Source: DASYML01 sp036399835
Lineage (GTDB): Bacteria; Acidobacteriota; Blastocatellia; Pyrinomonadales; Pyrinomonadaceae
NCBI GenBank assembly: GCA_036399835.1
Contig: DASWMI010000119.1
Span: forward strand, 1 to 5,147
Direction of reading: 5' to 3'
Length of the DNA: 5,147 nucleotides
A model generated the notes under the pieces. It ran no database searches. It was given only the letters and a program-made list of their open reading frames with translations, and was not told where the DNA came from. A program made the translations under genes and the position numbers. Shown piece after piece: positions 1 to 4,919 of the stretch. Numbering within the stretch: the first letter of the stretch is position 1; every line of letters starts with the position of its first letter.

Positions 1-744
1 GACGCCACCTTGCGCCCGCGTGAGCCGCTCTCTCGCGCTCGCATCTTGCGCACCATCGCGCGCACGCTCGAAGCGCGCAATGCTTTGCAGCTTCAGAAGG
101 CGACGACCAGACCCGCGACGAGCGGCGCATTAATCCTGCGTTCGAGCAAGGGACAGGAACAGCCCCTCGTCGTCAGTAGCGATGCCTTTCTCTTTCGCGC
201 CTTCGGCGACGGGCTGGCGCACCAGGCGCGCTCGCTGGTCCTGGTCGGCGGCGAACCCGCGTTGTTTCACGTCAACGCGCGCGGCCAGGCGGATTATCTG
301 GAAGTTCGCCCGGCCCAGAACGGAGCAGCCGCAGACCGCTTTTCACCCTTCGCCAACTGGACCAACGAGATGACGCTGGCCGAAGCGCAGGCGCGCCTTT
401 CGCGTTATGGTCGCGGGATTGGTCCAGTCGTGGATTTGCGAGTCGCCGCGCGCGGCTCTTCAAGACGCGCGACGGACCTTGAAATCACCGGCACGAGCGG
501 GACGGCGCACCTGCGCGGCGGTCGCATACGCTCCGTGCTCGGCCTGCGCGAGCAGCTCTTCGTGATAGATAAAAAGTATGATGCGGCGGGCCGCCTGACG
601 GGCTTTGTCTTTACCGGGCGCGGCTGGGGGCACGGCGTGGGGATGTGCCAGGTCGGGGCTTACGGGTTGGCCCGCACGGGCTGGAACTACGATAAAATTC
701 TGAAGAACTATTACACTGGCATCGAGCTGACGAAAATCTATTAA
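1..744 (+). CDS. SpoIID/LytB-domain protein, C-terminal part (5' end outside window)
   Basis: The frame is open from the first base, so the gene begins upstream; the TTG at 10 is unlikely to be the true start. The last ~45 codons carry the family's signature: GRGWGHGVGMCQVGAYG (about 618-669), followed by a G-W-x-Y-x-x-I-L-x-x-Y-Y-T-G ending typical of SpoIID/LytB proteins. In sporulating Firmicutes SpoIID is a lytic transglycosylase that cleaves glycan strands stripped of stem peptides; homologues in non-sporulating phyla are annotated as amidase enhancers or wall hydrolases, presumably acting outside the membrane. The catalytic Glu region and any signal peptide would lie before the window, so activity cannot be judged. 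A Cys (646-648) sits where many homologues have Ser (GMSQ). No gene follows closely; a long inverted repeat begins 18 bases after the stop and may end transcription. Family assignment is firm; the biological role is not. Confidence 0.88.
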   Translation, partial: DATLRPREPLSRARILRTIARTLEARNALQLQKATTRPATSGALILRSSKGQEQPLVVSSDAFLFRAFGDGLAHQARSLVLVGGEPALFHVNARGQADYLEVRPAQNGAAADRFSPFANWTNEMTLAEAQARLSRYGRGIGPVVDLRVAARGSSRRATDLEITGTSGTAHLRGGRIRSVLGLREQLFVIDKKYDAAGRLTGFVFTGRGWGHGVGMCQVGAYGLARTGWNYDKILKNYYTGIELTKIY

Positions 745-762
745 GCTTTCCAGCCGAAGATG

Positions 763-865
763 AGCCACAGAGGCGCGGAGACACAGAGAAGATAAAACAG
801 GATGTGATAAGAGTTTTCAAGACATCTTCCCTTCTTATTCTCTATGTCTCCGCGCCTCTGTGGCT
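763..865. repeat. Long inverted repeat, 28-bp arms, possible terminator and dispersed repeat
   Basis: The left arm 763-790 (starting AGCCACAGAGGCGCGGAGAC) is the reverse complement of the right arm 838-865 (ending CTCCGCGCCTCTGTGGCT) with one mismatch in 28 positions. The loop is about 47 bases, AT-richer than the genes. The right arm is followed by AGTTTTATTT, so the transcript could fold into a terminator-like stem for the upstream SpoIID gene. From memory, strings of the CCTCTGTGGCT / CACAGAGAGAC kind recur between genes in several bacterial phyla, which suggests a small dispersed repeat and not a unique site; I could not check this. No transposase or open frame belongs to it. Confidence 0.8.
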
Positions 866-875
866 AGTTTTATTT

Positions 876-879
876 AGGA
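876..879 (+). promoter_or_regulatory. Candidate ribosome binding site of the 31-residue membrane ORF
   Basis: AGGA lies nine bases before the ATG at 889, and a second purine run AAGAG (883-887) abuts the start codon. It is one of only two convincing Shine-Dalgarno-like sites in the window (the other precedes hfq), and it supports translation of the short ORF that follows. Confidence 0.45.
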
Positions 880-888
880 TTCAAGAGC

Positions 889-984
889 ATGCGTTTCTCC
901 CGTGCACAACTCATCGGCGCGCTCTCGTTGCTGGCACTCATCTGGCTCATCATACTTTCACGCCTTCTCTTAACACGCCCTTGA
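889..984 (+). CDS. Small single-pass membrane protein (31 aa), unrecognised
   Basis: ATG at 889 opens 31 codons ending in TGA (982-984). The product starts M-R-F-S-R-A-Q, continues with an almost uninterrupted hydrophobic run from about residue 8 to 28 (Leu, Ile, Ala, Trp with one Arg near the end), and ends T-R-P. The Arg residues at the N-terminus and a hydrophobic helix of ~20 residues fit a single membrane span. AGGA is correctly spaced upstream. The stop overlaps the TTG at 981 and precedes the GTG at 990, both candidate miaA starts, so ribosomes finishing this ORF could restart on miaA, which has no good binding site of its own. I recognise no family. It could be a real small membrane protein, a leader peptide coupling miaA translation, or a chance ORF; the hydrophobic pattern, start signal and overlap together favour the first two. 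Confidence 0.5.
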   Translation: MRFSRAQLIGALSLLALIWLIILSRLLLTRP

Positions 985-989
985 GTTCT

Positions 990-1928
990 GTGGACCAAAG
1001 ACTAAAACCCGTCGTCGCCATCGTTGGGCCAACCGCTTCGGGCAAGAGCGAGCTTGGCATCGAGATAGCACTGCGCTTTGGCGGCGAGATTATCAACTGC
1101 GATTCTGTCCAGGTCTACAGCGAGATCGAGGTTGCGACGGCCAAAGTTCCGATTGAGGAGCGGCGCGGCGTGCCGCATCACCTGATTGATTTCGTCCCGC
1201 CGCGGATGAACTACACGGCTGGCGACTGGGCGCGCGACGCCGCCGCCAAGATTGCAGAGATAGAGGCGCGCTCTTCGCTGGCCTTGCTCGTCGGCGGCAC
1301 GGGTCTTTACCTGCGCGCCTTGAGACAGCCCTTCTTTGAAGGCCCGGCGACGGATGGCAGCCTGCGACAACGCCTCGCACGGCTGAGAGAAAAAAAAGGC
1401 GTCGAGCATCTTTACAGGATACTGCTGCGCGTTGACCCCGCGGCGGCGGCGAAACTTTACAGACGCGATTGGTCGCGCGTGCAAAGAGCGCTCGAAGTTT
1501 ACTTCCAGACGGGCCGCCGTATCTCTGAAGCTCAGCGGCAGATGCCCTCTCCGCCAGAGTTCGTCGCGCGTCTGCGCGTCATCGCGCTCGCGCCTCCACG
1601 CGAAGAGATTTACTCGCGTATCAATAAACGCGTCGAGCAGTGGTTCGGAAACCGTCTGCTCGAAGAGGTGCAATCGCTGATCGCTTCCGGCGTGCCCCTC
1701 GACGCCAGGGTCTTCAAGGCTCTGGGCTATCGTCACATGCTCGAACATCTGCAAGGCAAGTCTTCGCGTGAAGAGGCTCTGGACCAGATGAAGATTGACG
1801 AGCGGCGTTATGCCAAGCGGCAACTGACATGGTTTCGCCGTGAGCCGGATGTCAAGTGGATTGATAAGTTTGGAGATGACCCGCGAGCCTTGAGAGAGGC
1901 CGTAGAGTTTTTAGAAGATGAGTTTTAA
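990..1928 (+). CDS. miaA: tRNA dimethylallyltransferase
   Basis: MiaA transfers a dimethylallyl group from DMAPP to N6 of A37 in tRNAs reading codons that begin with U, giving i6A37, which improves codon pairing. From the GTG at 990 the protein has 312 residues, normal for the family. Visible motifs: P-loop GPTASGKS (residues 13-20), DSVQVY (38-43; usually DSMQVY), an A-T-A-K-V-P segment (49-54) and HHLID (63-67), GGTGLY (102-107), a GYRH segment near residue 246 and RRYAKRQLTWFRR near 272-284. Start choice: the frame is open back to 804, but that extension runs through the inverted repeat and has no family resemblance. TTG at 981 would add three residues and overlaps the TGA of the preceding small ORF; GTG at 990 is slightly preferred as the commoner codon. 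Neither has a clear Shine-Dalgarno, so translational coupling is plausible. hfq lies downstream, as in many proteobacteria. Confidence 0.95.
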   Translation: MDQRLKPVVAIVGPTASGKSELGIEIALRFGGEIINCDSVQVYSEIEVATAKVPIEERRGVPHHLIDFVPPRMNYTAGDWARDAAAKIAEIEARSSLALLVGGTGLYLRALRQPFFEGPATDGSLRQRLARLREKKGVEHLYRILLRVDPAAAAKLYRRDWSRVQRALEVYFQTGRRISEAQRQMPSPPEFVARLRVIALAPPREEIYSRINKRVEQWFGNRLLEEVQSLIASGVPLDARVFKALGYRHMLEHLQGKSSREEALDQMKIDERRYAKRQLTWFRREPDVKWIDKFGDDPRALREAVEFLEDEF

Positions 1929-2020
1929 AGTATCTCAAGCAGATGTGATTGTTCATAACTTCCGACCTCTGGCCGAAATCAAAGTGAGGATTAAGAACGC
2001 GTAATTGTGTTGAATTCGAC

Positions 2021-2056
2021 ACTTTTTAACTTCTACCTTTTTCCTTTTCCCTTTTT
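2021..2056 (+). other. Pyrimidine-rich tract in the miaA-hfq spacer
   Basis: About 36 bases are almost all C and T on the plus strand, with four T5-type runs separated by short C/A breaks (ACTTTTTAACTTCTACC, then TTTTTCC, TTTTCCC, TTTTT). It stands out from the GC-rich genes on both sides. It has no stem before it, so it is not a classical intrinsic terminator. It may be a decayed short tandem repeat or an upstream promoter element; the sequence alone does not decide. Confidence 0.5.
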
Positions 2057-2064
2057 GGTGTAAT
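2056..2064 (+). promoter_or_regulatory. Candidate extended -10 promoter for hfq
   Basis: TGGTGTAAT contains the extended -10 TG dinucleotide, one spacer base, then TGTAAT, which matches the sigma-70 hexamer TATAAT at five of six positions. No good -35 hexamer is seen at 16-18 bases; the pyrimidine tract lies there, as can be tolerated with an extended -10. Transcription would start near 2071 and leave an hfq leader of about 40 bases. This would let hfq be expressed separately from miaA. Confidence 0.4.
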
Positions 2065-2102
2065 CTGATTCCATCGCGCCTTCTTACAGATTGTGGCCCG
2101 AC

Positions 2103-2106
2103 GGAG
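2103..2106 (+). promoter_or_regulatory. Ribosome binding site that decides the hfq start
   Basis: GGAG lies six bases before the GTG at 2113 but only three before the adjacent GTG at 2110. The normal spacing favours 2113. Confidence 0.5.
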
Positions 2107-2112
2107 ACTGTG

Positions 2113-2415
2113 GTGGTAGATTCAAAGGCTAGTCCCCAGAATATTCAAGATGCGTTTCTGAACACAGCGCGGCGCGAGCGAAGCACCGTCACGATTTACC
2201 TGATGCACGGCGCAAAACTGACGGGCCGGATTAAAAGCTTCGATAAGTTTTCGGTCCTGCTCGAATCAGGCTCTCAGGAACAACTGATTTTCAAACACGC
2301 GATCTCGACCATCACGCATAACAGGCGACCGAGCGGAGAATTGCGCACGCCTCAGCATTCAAACGAGCCGCCCGCCGAAACGCCTCTCGAAACGGACGGC
2401 GCGCACGGCTCTTAA
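2113..2415 (+). CDS. hfq: RNA-binding protein Hfq
   Basis: Hfq forms a hexameric Sm ring that binds small RNAs and mRNAs and helps them pair. From GTG 2113 the protein has 100 residues (101 from GTG 2110). The Sm core is complete: NIQDAFLN (equivalent to E. coli Q8-N13), the rim patch RRER, the Sm1 strands with IYLMHGAKLTGRI and SFDKF, and the Sm2 motif FKHAIST, where Phe replaces the Tyr of E. coli YKH. The loop LLESGSQEQLIFKH resembles the B. subtilis form and is one residue longer than in E. coli, whereas the rim is like E. coli (B. subtilis has RKEN). A tail of about 30 residues, rich in Pro, Glu and Thr, follows the core and looks disordered. It lies 184 bases after miaA with its own likely promoter, and 54 bases before tmk, so hfq and tmk may be cotranscribed. 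Confidence 0.95.
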   Translation: MVDSKASPQNIQDAFLNTARRERSTVTIYLMHGAKLTGRIKSFDKFSVLLESGSQEQLIFKHAISTITHNRRPSGELRTPQHSNEPPAETPLETDGAHGS

Positions 2416-2469
2416 AATCATCCACAAGCTTTTCTCAAACCTTTTTCCAACACGCAGACTGAAAAATAC

Positions 2470-3138
2470 GTGGCCGGAATTTTCATCACCTTTGAAGGCA
2501 TAGACGGGAGCGGGAAATCCACGCAACTGCGTATGCTCGCAAGCTGGCTGCGGATGCAGGGCCACGAGGTCGTCAACACGCGCGAGCCTGGCGGGACGAG
2601 CCTCGGTGAACGCCTGCGCGCGGCGCTCCTGGACGTACAGGAACAGGTTGACCCGCTCGCTGAGCTGCTCGTCTTCGCAGCCGACCGCGCGCAGCACGTC
2701 CGCACGCTCCTGCGCCCCGCTCTCGAATCTGGCCGCGTCGTTCTCTCTGACCGCTACGCGGATGCAACCGTAGCCTATCAGGGCGCGGGGCGCGGCTTTG
2801 CACCGGAGATGGTCAGGGAGGTCGTCGCGCTCGCTACCGGAGGACTCAAGCCGGACCTCACGCTCATCTTCGATCTCTCGGTCGCGGCGGGATTTGAGCG
2901 CGCCAAAAGGCGTGCCGGTGAGGGACACCACTCGGACCGTCTGGATTTGGAGGACGCCAGCTTTCACACACGCGTCCGCAACGAATACTTGCAGATTGCC
3001 GCCGCAGAGCCTGAGCGCGTGCGCATCATAGACGCCAGCGGCTCGGTCGAAGAGACGCATACGCGCATGATGGAAGTCGTCATCCCTTTTATTGAGTCGA
3101 GAGTCCTAGAGTCTGGAGTCAAAGGCCCAAAGCTTTAG
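2470..3138 (+). CDS. tmk: Thymidylate kinase
   Basis: Tmk phosphorylates dTMP to dTDP with ATP, the step shared by de novo and salvage dTTP synthesis in the cytoplasm. The 222-residue product shows the P-loop FEGIDGSGKST (8-18), TREPGGT (37-43) with GERLR after it, an FAADRAQH segment (69-76), the DRY motif with YQGAGRG (94-109), and a basic LID region (about 144-160: R144, K146, R147, R148, R157). The P-loop has no basic residue while the LID has several, the arrangement of bacterial type II enzymes. GTG at 2470 is the only start that gives the usual short N-terminus, though no Shine-Dalgarno precedes it. The last 14 residues, from E209, are encoded by the left arm of a GAGTC-type inverted repeat and are probably not part of the conserved fold. 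holB follows after 45 bases; both serve DNA synthesis and are probably one transcript. Confidence 0.96.
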   Translation: MAGIFITFEGIDGSGKSTQLRMLASWLRMQGHEVVNTREPGGTSLGERLRAALLDVQEQVDPLAELLVFAADRAQHVRTLLRPALESGRVVLSDRYADATVAYQGAGRGFAPEMVREVVALATGGLKPDLTLIFDLSVAAGFERAKRRAGEGHHSDRLDLEDASFHTRVRNEYLQIAAAEPERVRIIDASGSVEETHTRMMEVVIPFIESRVLESGVKGPKL

Positions 3139-3176
3139 TCTTCTGGCTTCTAGACTCTCGGACTCTCAGACTCCAG
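3094..3176. repeat. GAGTC/GACTC inverted repeat spanning the tmk 3' end and the tmk-holB spacer
   Basis: The left arm has four GAGTC copies (3094, 3101, 3109 and 3116) and the right arm three GACTC copies (3153, 3161 and 3169), each spaced 7-8 bases. The arms pair imperfectly: 3094-3114 against 3151-3174 with one-base bulges, leaving a loop of roughly 35 bases. The left arm lies inside tmk from codon 209. The right arm is followed by AGACTTTTT, which runs straight into the holB ATG at 3184. The transcript could form a terminator-like stem just before holB, or simply protect or pace the message. It looks like a small repeat element that settled at the gene end. It is unrelated in sequence to the inverted repeat at 763-865. 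Confidence 0.75.
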
Positions 3177-3183
3177 ACTTTTT

Positions 3184-4221
3184 ATGTTCAAACATCTCGC
3201 CGGTAACAATCGTCTCAAAGAGGTTTTGCGCAGGATGCTTGAGGCCGTGCGCGTGCCGGGCGCGCTACTCTTGGCGGGCGAAGACGGCGTGGGGAAAAAG
3301 CTCTTCGCGCTTGAGCTGGCGAAGGCTCTCAACTGTCGCACGCCTCTTGGGGTTGAAGCCTGCGACGAGTGTCCTTCATGCCGGCGCGCGATGCGCTGGA
3401 TGCTGCCCGCCTCCGACGACAAGGACGCGCACAGGAAGATTATCTGGACCGAGCATGCGGACATAGGGCTGGCCCGGCCCTACTCAAGAGCCATCCTTGT
3501 GGACCAGATGCGCGACCTTGAGCGCGAAGCCAATTTCCGTCCATACGAAGGCAGAGCGCGTGTCTTCCTGATTGACGAGGCCGACAAGCTCAATGATGCT
3601 TCTTCAAACGCGCTGCTCAAAACCCTGGAAGAACCGCCCGCGACCAGCTTCCTGATGCTCATCACATCGCGGCCAGCCGCGCTGCTCCCGACCATACGCT
3701 CTCGCTGCCAGACCCTGCGCTTCTCTCCGCTCATGCCGCTTGAGATTGAAGAACAGCTCAAGGGCAATAAGAAAATCTCTCCGCATGATGTGCGGCTGCT
3801 GGCGCGCGTGGCGCGTGGCAGCATCGGTCGCGCGCTCTCGCTCAATCTGGAGAGCTATCGTGCGCAGCGCGAGGCGATGATGGAAGTCTTGAACGCGCTC
3901 GCGCAGGCTGAGGGCCGCGCGCGACTGCTGCGCGCCGCCGAAGAGATGAATGATGTCAAACGCAAAGATGAGTATGAGCCGCGACTTGATGTGCTGGAAT
4001 CGCTCATCCGCGATGTCTGGCTGCTCAGGCTCGGCGCGCCGCCAGAGCAGCTCGTCAACGAAGACCTCCGCGCACCTCTGGACCAGCTCAGCGCACGCAT
4101 AGAGAGCCGCCGCGCCGCGCTCTGGCTCACGCAGATCGAGACCATACGCGAACAGTTGACCGTCAACATCAACCGCAAGGTCGCCACGGATGCGCTTTTT
4201 CTCTCGATGGCCGCCGCATGA
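3184..4221 (+). CDS. holB: DNA polymerase III subunit delta' (clamp loader)
   Basis: Delta' is the fixed subunit of the clamp loader that opens the beta ring and places it on primed DNA. The 345-residue product has the AAA+ layout: a P-loop-like GEDGVGKK (32-39), a four-Cys zinc module C51, C60, C63, C66 with nearly the spacing of E. coli delta', Walker B VFLIDEADKL (127-136), SNALLKTLEEPP (141-152), the sensor region LITSRP (159-164) and the SRC motif (173-175). The residue after the P-loop Lys is Lys, not Ser/Thr, which suggests weak or no nucleotide use; E. coli delta' likewise does not hydrolyse ATP. The long helical C-terminus from about 185 on fits the collar domain. A DnaX identity is disfavoured by the altered P-loop and the pairing with tmk. 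ATG at 3184 has no Shine-Dalgarno and sits directly after the repeat's T-run. The stop forms ATGA with a spurious ATG. Confidence 0.93.
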   Translation: MFKHLAGNNRLKEVLRRMLEAVRVPGALLLAGEDGVGKKLFALELAKALNCRTPLGVEACDECPSCRRAMRWMLPASDDKDAHRKIIWTEHADIGLARPYSRAILVDQMRDLEREANFRPYEGRARVFLIDEADKLNDASSNALLKTLEEPPATSFLMLITSRPAALLPTIRSRCQTLRFSPLMPLEIEEQLKGNKKISPHDVRLLARVARGSIGRALSLNLESYRAQREAMMEVLNALAQAEGRARLLRAAEEMNDVKRKDEYEPRLDVLESLIRDVWLLRLGAPPEQLVNEDLRAPLDQLSARIESRRAALWLTQIETIREQLTVNINRKVATDALFLSMAAA

Positions 4222-4267
4222 AAGAGGAAAAGTGAAAGCGGCACGCGCCGGAAATATCTGAAACGAA

Positions 4268-4297
4268 CGCCGCAGGACTCAAAAGCCACTTGCGGCG
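4268..4297 (+). other. GC-rich hairpin downstream of holB
   Basis: CGCCGCA (4268-4274) is the exact reverse complement of TGCGGCG (4291-4297); a G-T wobble and a G-C pair extend the stem to nine pairs around a 12-base loop. No T-run follows, so it is not a standard intrinsic terminator. It lies in the 156-base spacer between holB and the DUF2752 gene, where I see no other gene. It could stabilise the holB message end or be chance in GC-rich DNA. Confidence 0.35.
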
Positions 4298-4377
4298 GCG
4301 AGAGAAGGCGTGTTAGAAATTTGCGTGTCGCGCTCGGTCGGCCCGGGCAGCCGGAGATTGTCAACAGCACTAAAGCC

Positions 4378-4818
4378 ATGATCGCTTTTACAGAACCAAT
4401 CATCGCATCATCGGCGCAGCGTGTGCGGGCCGCAGCCGTGATCGGCCTTGCGATAGCGGCGCTCGTCTACCTGCGTCTCTTCAACCCGGTCGGCGCGGGT
4501 CTCTATCCCTCTTGCCCGCTTTACAGCCTGACGGGGCTTTACTGTCCCGGCTGCGGCACGACGCGCGGGCTGCATCAACTGCTCCACGGCAACCTCGAAG
4601 CGGCGCTCGCGATGAATCCCTTGATGGTGCTCGCGCTGCCGTTCGTCGCTTACGCTTTTCTTTCCTACGCGCTCTTTGGAGCCAGGGGCCGCAGCCTCCC
4701 GAAAGTCTTTATCCACCCGACGCTCATCAAGGCGCTCTTCTGGGTCGTCGTCGCATACGGCGTCTTGCGAAACATCCCCGTCTATCCCTTCACGCTCCTT
4801 GCGCCGCATACTTTATAA
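4378..4818 (+). CDS. DUF2752 family membrane protein
   Basis: The 146-residue product matches the DUF2752 pattern well: Y-P-S-C-P-L-Y (43-49), then LTGLYCPGCGTTRGLHQLLHG (51-71) with the conserved C56-P-G-C59-G-x-T-R box, an N-P-L-M segment (80-83) and a closing R-N-I-P-x-x-P-F (131-138). Membrane spans are likely at about 17-35, 80-100 and 117-134. The family's function is unknown to me; the paired Cys near a membrane face could bind a metal or be redox active, but that is speculation. ATG at 4378 leaves a sensible N-terminus before the first span; a longer frame from TTG 4321 adds 19 polar residues without family support. No clear Shine-Dalgarno is seen for either; GGAG at 4353-4356 is too far. 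The gene stands alone, 156 bases after holB, and converges on ispG. Confidence 0.88.
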   Translation: MIAFTEPIIASSAQRVRAAAVIGLAIAALVYLRLFNPVGAGLYPSCPLYSLTGLYCPGCGTTRGLHQLLHGNLEAALAMNPLMVLALPFVAYAFLSYALFGARGRSLPKVFIHPTLIKALFWVVVAYGVLRNIPVYPFTLLAPHTL

Positions 4819-4865
4819 ACGGTCGTCTGATTTTTTTGAGATTGAAAAGCTGCGTGCAAGTTTAA

Positions 4866-4895
4866 GGGCCGCTCCTCTTGAAAGAGAAGCGGCCC
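4866..4895. terminator. Strong hairpin between convergent genes, likely bidirectional terminator
   Basis: GGGCCGCT (4866-4873) pairs perfectly with AGCGGCCC (4888-4895); after one C-A mismatch CTCT pairs with AGAG, closing a TGAA loop. The stem sits midway in the 101-base gap between the DUF2752 stop and the ispG stop. Downstream on the minus strand comes TTAAACTT, weakly T-rich; on the plus strand no T-run follows. It therefore fits best as the ispG terminator, perhaps serving both genes. Confidence 0.7.
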
Positions 4896-4919
4896 CTCAC
4901 GTTGATGATGCGAATTTTC

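Noticed and set aside
763..865. Inverted repeat as the ends of an insertion sequence or a CRISPR repeat pair
   Set aside because: The 47-base loop has no coding capacity, there is no target-site duplication that I can see, and there is only one pair, not an array.
804..989. In-frame N-terminal extension of MiaA by about 62 residues from 804
   Set aside because: It translates the right arm of the inverted repeat and the small membrane ORF in another frame, lacks family resemblance, and would give a MiaA much longer than normal.
1002..1823. 273-codon open frame on the minus strand opposite miaA
   Set aside because: It is a shadow of miaA in GC-rich DNA; the plus frame carries all MiaA motifs and the minus product resembles nothing I know.
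2359..3060. 233-codon open frame on the minus strand opposite tmk
   Set aside because: It is antisense to a clear thymidylate kinase and has no recognisable domain or start signal.
4218..4235. ATG overlapping the holB stop (ATGA), suggesting a coupled next gene
   Set aside because: The frame ends after five codons, and a nearby GTG frame ends after nine; no downstream protein is continuous with either.
4321..4377. Longer start (TTG 4321) for the DUF2752 protein
   Set aside because: The added 19 residues are polar, without family support or a ribosome binding site; ATG 4378 gives a natural N-terminus.
3855..4403. 182-codon minus-strand frame across the holB end and spacer
   Set aside because: The product is Ser/Arg-rich antisense translation of holB, typical of spurious frames in high-GC genomes.
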